Shown here: in pieces, positions 59,733-64,000 of the stretch
Numbering within the stretch: the first letter of the stretch is position 1
How the letters are laid out: each line of letters opens with the position of its first letter
Notes under the pieces: model-generated
Databases searched by the model: none
The model's input: the letters and a program-made list of their open reading frames with translations, nothing else
What the model was told of the DNA's origin: nothing
NCBI GenBank assembly: GCA_035319185.1
Contig: DATHDF010000074.1
Coordinates: forward strand, 1 to 64,000
Direction of reading: 5' to 3'
Source: Fen-1308 sp035319185
GTDB lineage: Bacteria > Nitrospirota > Thermodesulfovibrionia > Thermodesulfovibrionales > Dissulfurispiraceae
Length of the DNA: 64,000 nucleotides
Translations under genes and position numbers: made by a program

Positions 59733-61469
59733 ATGGACAAAATCTTAAGAATCGACATGGGATCTGTGGGGGGACCGAAAGCTGCCGCAAAGGAGTTAGG
59801 GGAGTATGCCGGATTCGGGGGACGCGCTATGACGTCCGCAATTATATCAAAGGAAGTTCCGCCGCTTTGCCACCCGCTCGGTGCTGAAAACAAGCTGGTC
59901 ATAGCCCCGGGCATGCTGAGCGGCACAGTTGCCGCGATGTCGGGCAGGCTATCCGTAGGGTGCAAAAGCCCTCTGACCGGCGGCATCAAAGAGGCAAATT
60001 CAGGAGGACAGGCAGCACAGGTTTTGGCAAGGTTGGGATTTGCCGCTATCGTGCTGGAGGGAAAACCTGCCACCGACGATCTCTATAAGATCGTAATCAA
60101 CAAGGATGGCATAAAGATATCGATAGATAACAGCCTTAAAATGCTGCCTAATTACGACCTTGTTGAGAAGATGAAGGCTGAGTTCGGCGACAAGATTTCG
60201 TGCATATCCATCGGGCCTGCCGGCGAGATGAAGATGAATGTTGCATCCATCGCCTGCACTGATATGGAGTTGCGCCCCACAAGGCATGCAGGGCGCGGTG
60301 GAGTCGGCGCGGTGATGGGCTCGAAGGGTGTGAAGGTTATAGTACTGGATGATAGTGGAATGACCATGCGCGCCCCGAAAGACCCCGAAAAATTCAGGGA
60401 CGCCAACAAACGGTTTGTAGATGGCCTTAAACAGCATCCGGTCACCGGCCAGGCCCTGCCTGCATACGGAACCAACGTTCTCACAAATATCCTGAACGAG
60501 GCCGGGGGTTATCCCACTTACAACTTTAAACAGGGCAATTTCACCGGGGCATCGAAGATCAGTGGCGAAACACAGGCCGAAACCGAAACAAAACGCGGCG
60601 GAGTGCCGACACATGGCTGTCACCGCGGCTGCGTTATAAGATGTTCGGGTATTTACAACGACAAGGACGGCCACTTTCTCAGCAAACAGCCGGAATATGA
60701 AACCGTATGGGCCCACGGCGGAAACTGCGGCATCGACGATCTGGATTCCATTGCAATGCTCGATTTTCTGGATGATAATTATGGCATTGACACCATTGAA
60801 ATGGGCGCAACCATAGCCGTAGCCATGGACGCAGGTATCGCAAAGTTCGGTGACGCGAAGGCGGCGATCGATCTTGTCAAGGAGGTCGGCAAAGGATCAC
60901 ACCTTGGCCGCATACTTGGCGGCGGGGCAGCCATGACCGGCAAGGCATTCGGAGTGGAGAGGGTACCGGTCGTCAAAGGGCAAGCGATGCCGGCCTATGA
61001 TCCGCGTGCTGTCAAGGGCATCGGAGTTACATATGCCACATCCACGATGGGTGCAGACCACACCGCAGGCTATGCCGTTGCAACCAACATACTCAAGGTC
61101 GGAGGTTTTGTTGACCCGCTTACATCCGAGGGCCAGATCGAGCTCTCCCGCAACCTGCAAATAGCAACCGCAGCCGTGGACTCGACCGGCATGTGCCTCT
61201 TCATTGCCTTTGCCGTACTGGACCAGGCCGATACTTTCCAGGCGCTGATCGACCTAATCAACGGGTTTTACGGTGGGCAGCTCACTGGCGACGGCGTAGT
61301 GGAACTCGGTAAGAAGGTATTGTCCATGGAGCGTGATTTCAACACCAGGGCCGGATTCACCGCTCAGCAGGACCGCCTGCCAAGGTATTTCTCGACAGAG
61401 GCCTTCGCTCCCCACAACGTAAAGTTCGACGTAAAGGACGAGGATCTCGATAAAGTCTTCAACTGGTAA
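59733..61469 (+). CDS. aldehyde:ferredoxin oxidoreductase family protein (second copy)
   Basis: 578 residues from the ATG after GGAGGGACAT; 20 codons further upstream are open but unsupported. Pterin-site motifs KSPLTGGIKEANSGGQAAQVLA near 78-99 and GRGGVGAVMGSKGVKVIVL near 189. Cluster cysteines are spaced C-x3-C-x3-C (GCHRGCVIRCSG near 298) with the fourth in DSTGMCLF near 487, unlike the C-x2-C-x3-C of the first copy. It is followed by MoaD- and ThiF-like genes, a typical cofactor-linked arrangement. Confidence 0.93.
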   Translation: MDKILRIDMGSVGGPKAAAKELGEYAGFGGRAMTSAIISKEVPPLCHPLGAENKLVIAPGMLSGTVAAMSGRLSVGCKSPLTGGIKEANSGGQAAQVLARLGFAAIVLEGKPATDDLYKIVINKDGIKISIDNSLKMLPNYDLVEKMKAEFGDKISCISIGPAGEMKMNVASIACTDMELRPTRHAGRGGVGAVMGSKGVKVIVLDDSGMTMRAPKDPEKFRDANKRFVDGLKQHPVTGQALPAYGTNVLTNILNEAGGYPTYNFKQGNFTGASKISGETQAETETKRGGVPTHGCHRGCVIRCSGIYNDKDGHFLSKQPEYETVWAHGGNCGIDDLDSIAMLDFLDDNYGIDTIEMGATIAVAMDAGIAKFGDAKAAIDLVKEVGKGSHLGRILGGGAAMTGKAFGVERVPVVKGQAMPAYDPRAVKGIGVTYATSTMGADHTAGYAVATNILKVGGFVDPLTSEGQIELSRNLQIATAAVDSTGMCLFIAFAVLDQADTFQALIDLINGFYGGQLTGDGVVELGKKVLSMERDFNTRAGFTAQQDRLPRYFSTEAFAPHNVKFDVKDEDLDKVFNW

Positions 61470-61476
61470 TAGAAAC

Positions 61477-61500
61477 GGGGAGAGGACCTTTCCTCTCCCC
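61477..61500 (+). other. intercistronic hairpin between AOR and moaD-like genes
   Basis: GGGGAGAGGA and TCCTCTCCCC form a perfect 10-bp stem with CCTT loop, eight bases after the AOR stop. No T run follows and the next gene has only pyrimidine-rich sequence before its ATG. It may protect or process the message rather than terminate it. Confidence 0.55.
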
Positions 61501-61509
61501 TACCTTCCC

Positions 61510-61734
61510 ATGCAAATCACGATCAAACTCTTCGCAACTCTCAGGAACAACCGCTTCGATTCTTCCAAAATGGAATACTCTGCAGGTACGACGGTGCTTG
61601 ATGTCCTGAACAACCTCTCCATCTCAGAAAAAGAGGCTGCTATCATCTTCGTAAACGGCAGACATGTCGAACGTGATCATGTTATGCTCGATGGTGATTC
61701 TGTTTCGATCTTCCCTCCGATTGGAGGTGGATAA
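61510..61734 (+). CDS. MoaD/ThiS-like sulfur carrier protein
   Basis: 74 residues with the ubiquitin-like fold (ITIKLFATLRNN, VLDVLNNLSISEKEAAIIFVNGRHV, DSVSIFPPIGGG) and the essential C-terminal Gly-Gly. It would carry thiocarboxylate sulfur for molybdopterin or tungstopterin synthesis, activated by the ThiF-like neighbour. No purine-rich ribosome site precedes its ATG. Confidence 0.92.
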   Translation: MQITIKLFATLRNNRFDSSKMEYSAGTTVLDVLNNLSISEKEAAIIFVNGRHVERDHVMLDGDSVSIFPPIGGG

Positions 61735-61745
61735 AGGGGTGTTGC

Positions 61746-62567
61746 ATGGACGAGATCAAGGCCTTTCTGTCTGCGCGCGCCGCAGGCGCTATCGCGCATC
61801 AGGACTTGCTCGATGAAACATCGAGGCAATTCGGCATAAGCCCGCGTGATGCCGAAGGATACGCCCTGTCTGCCGGCCTGCTGCCTGCCAGGTACCAGAG
61901 AAACCTCAATACCCTCTCTATCAGGCAACAGCTCGCCCTTTTTAACGCACGTATCGCGGTCATAGGCTGTGGCGGCCTCGGCGGATATGTTATAGAAGAA
62001 CTAGCCAGGCTCGGAATCGGCAACATCGTAGCTGTCGACCCTGATCGTTTCGAGGAGCATAATATGAACAGGCAACTATTGTGCACACTCGAAACCCTCG
62101 ACCGGCAAAAGGCTGTCGTTGCTGCTGAAAGGGTCCTGAAGATCAATCCTGCGATAAGCGTAACCCCAATAACAGAGGCTTTCAAGTGCGGCAATGCGTC
62201 TTCCATGCTGAACGGATGCGACCTCGCTGTGGATGCGCTCGACACGATCTCTGTAAGGATCGAATTGGCGAAAGTATGTGCTGAACTGAAAATGCCGCTA
62301 GTGCATGGCGCGATTGCCGGGTGGTTCGGACAGATTGCGGTGCAGCTGCCCGGGGAGCATACTGTTCTGAATATTCTGGAGAGGTGCGGAGAAAGGCAGG
62401 GGATCGAGAAGGAGACCGGCAACCCATCTTTCGCACCCGCTTTTGTGGCGTCGCTTCAGAGCGCCGAAGTCTGCAAAATTATCATCGATAAGACCAGCCC
62501 TATGAAAGGCAGGCTGCTTTTCATCGATCTCTTCGAGATGCGCTTCGAAGAAATGCATGTCGGATGA
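61746..62567 (+). CDS. ThiF/MoeB-like adenylyltransferase
   Basis: 273 residues. The ATP-binding ALFNARIAVIGCGGLGGYVIEEL near 64-86, the Asp/Arg region VAVDPDRFEEHNMNRQLLC near 97-115 and AVDALDTISVRIEL near 161 are E1-like. A roughly 60-residue N-terminal helical extension precedes the fold. The zinc-binding CxxC pairs of standard MoeB are not seen; single cysteines lie near 213 and 240. It probably adenylates the MoaD-like protein. It overlaps the next gene by four bases. Confidence 0.9.
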   Translation: MDEIKAFLSARAAGAIAHQDLLDETSRQFGISPRDAEGYALSAGLLPARYQRNLNTLSIRQQLALFNARIAVIGCGGLGGYVIEELARLGIGNIVAVDPDRFEEHNMNRQLLCTLETLDRQKAVVAAERVLKINPAISVTPITEAFKCGNASSMLNGCDLAVDALDTISVRIELAKVCAELKMPLVHGAIAGWFGQIAVQLPGEHTVLNILERCGERQGIEKETGNPSFAPAFVASLQSAEVCKIIIDKTSPMKGRLLFIDLFEMRFEEMHVG

Positions 62568-63748
62568 ACACCTCTTGTACCGCACGAAAGGACGTGGTCA
62601 TTGTCGGCGCCGGGGCATCCGGTCTTATGTGCGCGATCGAGGCTGGAAAAAGAGGACGCTCAGTAGCCATTGTCGACCATATGGGCAGAATCGGCAGCAA
62701 GATCCGGGTGTCAGGCGGCGGGCGCTGTAATTTTACAAACATTTACTCGAGTCCCTCAAACTATATCTCTGCCAATCCGCATTTCTGCAAATCTGCCATT
62801 GCCAGGTTCGCTCCGCGCAACTTCATCGACATCATCGAAAAACACAGGATAGATTACTACGAAAAGGAGAAAGGCCGGCTTTTCTGCAGCAAGACCGCTG
62901 AAGAAATCGTCAGGATGCTGCATGATGAATGTAGGCGCGCAGGAGTGGAAATTATGTTAAATTGCAGGGTCGGCAAAATATCCAGATCGGACGGATTTCG
63001 AGTGTCATTGAACGATGCCGTCATACAGTCGTCCTCGCTTGTGATTGCAACGGGCGGGCTGTCTTATCCTGATCTCGGAGCCACCGATTTTGGTTTCAGC
63101 ACGGCGAAAAGATTTAGTCTCAAAATACAGGAACCGAGGCCTGCGCTCGTTCCGCTCGTATTTGCGCGCCGGGATTTGGAGAGCTACAGAGAACTGAGCG
63201 GCCTGTCGTTCAGCGCTGCATTGAGCTGCGGCAAAAGGCGCTTTAACGACGAGGTCCTCTTTACTCACAAGGGACTGAGCGGCCCGGCAGCGCTTCAGAT
63301 CTCGTCGTACTGGGTTCCCGGTGAAGATCTTGAAATCGATCTTTTCCCTGATATGGATATATTCGGTATTTTGACGGCAAAACGGAGCAGCCGGATCGAA
63401 ATGGCCAATCTTCTGGCTGAATATATCCCACGCCGCCTGGCCCACAAATGGACTGATAGGAACGCTTCATCAAGGCCATTATGCACATATTCTGAGAAGG
63501 AGCTGAGAGACATCTCGTTGCGGCTGCACAGCTGGAGACTCACCCCGAGAGGTACCGAAGGTTATGGGAGGGCCGAAATCACTGCCGGAGGAGTAGATAC
63601 AGACGAGCTATCCTCCAAAACAATGGAGACTAAAAAGGTACCCGGCCTCTATTTTGTCGGCGAGGTGGTTGACGTATCGGGACAGCTGGGCGGACACAAT
63701 CTGCAGTGGGCATGGTCGTCCGGATACGCGGCCGGTCAATACGTTTGA
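62564..63748 (+). CDS. BaiN/HI0933-type NAD(P)/FAD-dependent oxidoreductase
   Basis: 394 residues. FAD-binding DVVIVGAGASGLMCAIEAGKRG near 11-31, the family phrase SGGGRCNFTN near 51-60, LVIATGGLSYPDLGATDFG near 155, and the C-terminal GLYFVGEVVDVSGQLGGHNLQWAWSSGYAAG. Length fits. The family is widespread and mostly of unknown role; one member acts on bile acids. It is coupled to the ThiF-like gene. Confidence 0.92.
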   Translation: MNTSCTARKDVVIVGAGASGLMCAIEAGKRGRSVAIVDHMGRIGSKIRVSGGGRCNFTNIYSSPSNYISANPHFCKSAIARFAPRNFIDIIEKHRIDYYEKEKGRLFCSKTAEEIVRMLHDECRRAGVEIMLNCRVGKISRSDGFRVSLNDAVIQSSSLVIATGGLSYPDLGATDFGFSTAKRFSLKIQEPRPALVPLVFARRDLESYRELSGLSFSAALSCGKRRFNDEVLFTHKGLSGPAALQISSYWVPGEDLEIDLFPDMDIFGILTAKRSSRIEMANLLAEYIPRRLAHKWTDRNASSRPLCTYSEKELRDISLRLHSWRLTPRGTEGYGRAEITAGGVDTDELSSKTMETKKVPGLYFVGEVVDVSGQLGGHNLQWAWSSGYAAGQYV

Positions 63749-63750
63749 TT

Positions 63751-64000
63751 ATGAAAAAGATAATTCTTGCATCTTCATCTCCCAGAAGAAGAGAAATCCT
63801 CAAAAAGACAGGTCTGCCGTTCATGGTCGACGAAAGTGGTTACGATGAAGATATGAACAGCCAAGCGGAGCCGCGCAGTCTGGCGTTGAAACATTCTGCC
63901 GGCAAGGCAAGGGCCGTAGCGTTGCGCCATAAGGATGCGCTGATTATTTCCGCTGATACATTAGTCGTGCTGAACGGCAGGATTTTCGGAAAGCCGCGCA
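63751..64000 (+). CDS. maf: Maf-like nucleotide pyrophosphatase (partial, runs off window)
   Basis: 83 codons are visible, starting MKKIILASSSPRRREILKKT, the Maf N-terminus with SxSPRR motif. The catalytic Asp region SADTLVVLNGRIFGKP, matching SADTxVxxxxxxxGKP, is present near 67-82. Maf proteins hydrolyse dTTP/UTP or modified nucleotides to limit misincorporation. It starts two bases after the BaiN stop and continues beyond 64000. Confidence 0.93.
   Translation, partial: MKKIILASSSPRRREILKKTGLPFMVDESGYDEDMNSQAEPRSLALKHSAGKARAVALRHKDALIISADTLVVLNGRIFGKPR

Noticed and set aside
1..64000. CRISPR array, insertion sequence, prophage or integrase
   Set aside because: No regularly spaced repeats, transposase, integrase or phage structural genes were seen on reading both strands.

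Overview
The window looks like chromosome from a moderate-GC, Gram-negative anaerobe or facultative anaerobe. Indications are complex I genes, aldehyde:ferredoxin oxidoreductases, outer-membrane channels and lipoproteins, a BON-like domain, an RND efflux tripartite system, and the order ispE - tRNA-Gln - prs - rplY - pth. Gene order and protein flavour recall Nitrospirota (Thermodesulfovibrio-like) or Desulfobacterota (Geobacter-like) lineages. That is an inference from gene content; no 16S or other marker comparison was possible.

Layout. 1-7660: the distal part of a nuo operon (end of nuoD, then nuoHIJKLMN) with no nuoEFG between nuoD and nuoH. 7716-14576: a universal stress protein, a probable 6S RNA with its promoter, rny, a YmdB-type phosphoesterase, osmC, a SulP transporter and a cytidylate kinase-like protein. 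14587-28085 (minus strand): hypD, moeA, a zinc phospholipase C-like protein, pepA, pth, a strong terminator, rplY, prs, tRNA-Gln(TTG), ispE, a TPR protein, and then a three-gene unit glgP - radical SAM/SPASM enzyme - 20-residue Cys-rich peptide, closed by a terminator. 28180-32671: a compact cytoplasmic murein-recycling island (NagZ-like GH3, AmpG-like permease, DUF1460 amidase-like protein, short NagA). 32674-36835: housekeeping genes (haem lipoprotein, cca, SprT-like, cvpA, nitrilase-type amidase). 36810-37672: a cupin gene cut short just before a Phd/ParE-type toxin-antitoxin pair. 37930-51155: NosL, three unknown exported proteins, and a Fur-NosL-ABC-FixH-like-TolC/CusB/CusA metal gene run. 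51247-55586: a sterol desaturase-like protein and an ECF cobalt/nickel importer with its own outer-membrane channel-like protein. 55777-64000: a histone deacetylase-like protein, two divergent AOR-family tungsten enzymes, a class II aldolase, MoaD-like and ThiF-like proteins, a BaiN-type flavoprotein and the start of maf.

How it fits together. The murein genes make a near-complete route from imported GlcNAc-anhydroMurNAc-peptide to sugar and peptide. The metal region couples a Fur-type regulator and copper-binding NosL proteins to an ABC exporter-like pair and a CusCBA pump. The AOR region carries its own sulfur-carrier/activating pair, suggesting dedicated pterin-cofactor supply. The most notable find is the very short peptide next to a SPASM radical SAM enzyme, a candidate ribosomally made, post-translationally modified peptide. 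Two genes (ampG-like, cvpA) seem to begin with AUA, and several genes appear to have leaderless transcripts; both are inferred from sequence alone.
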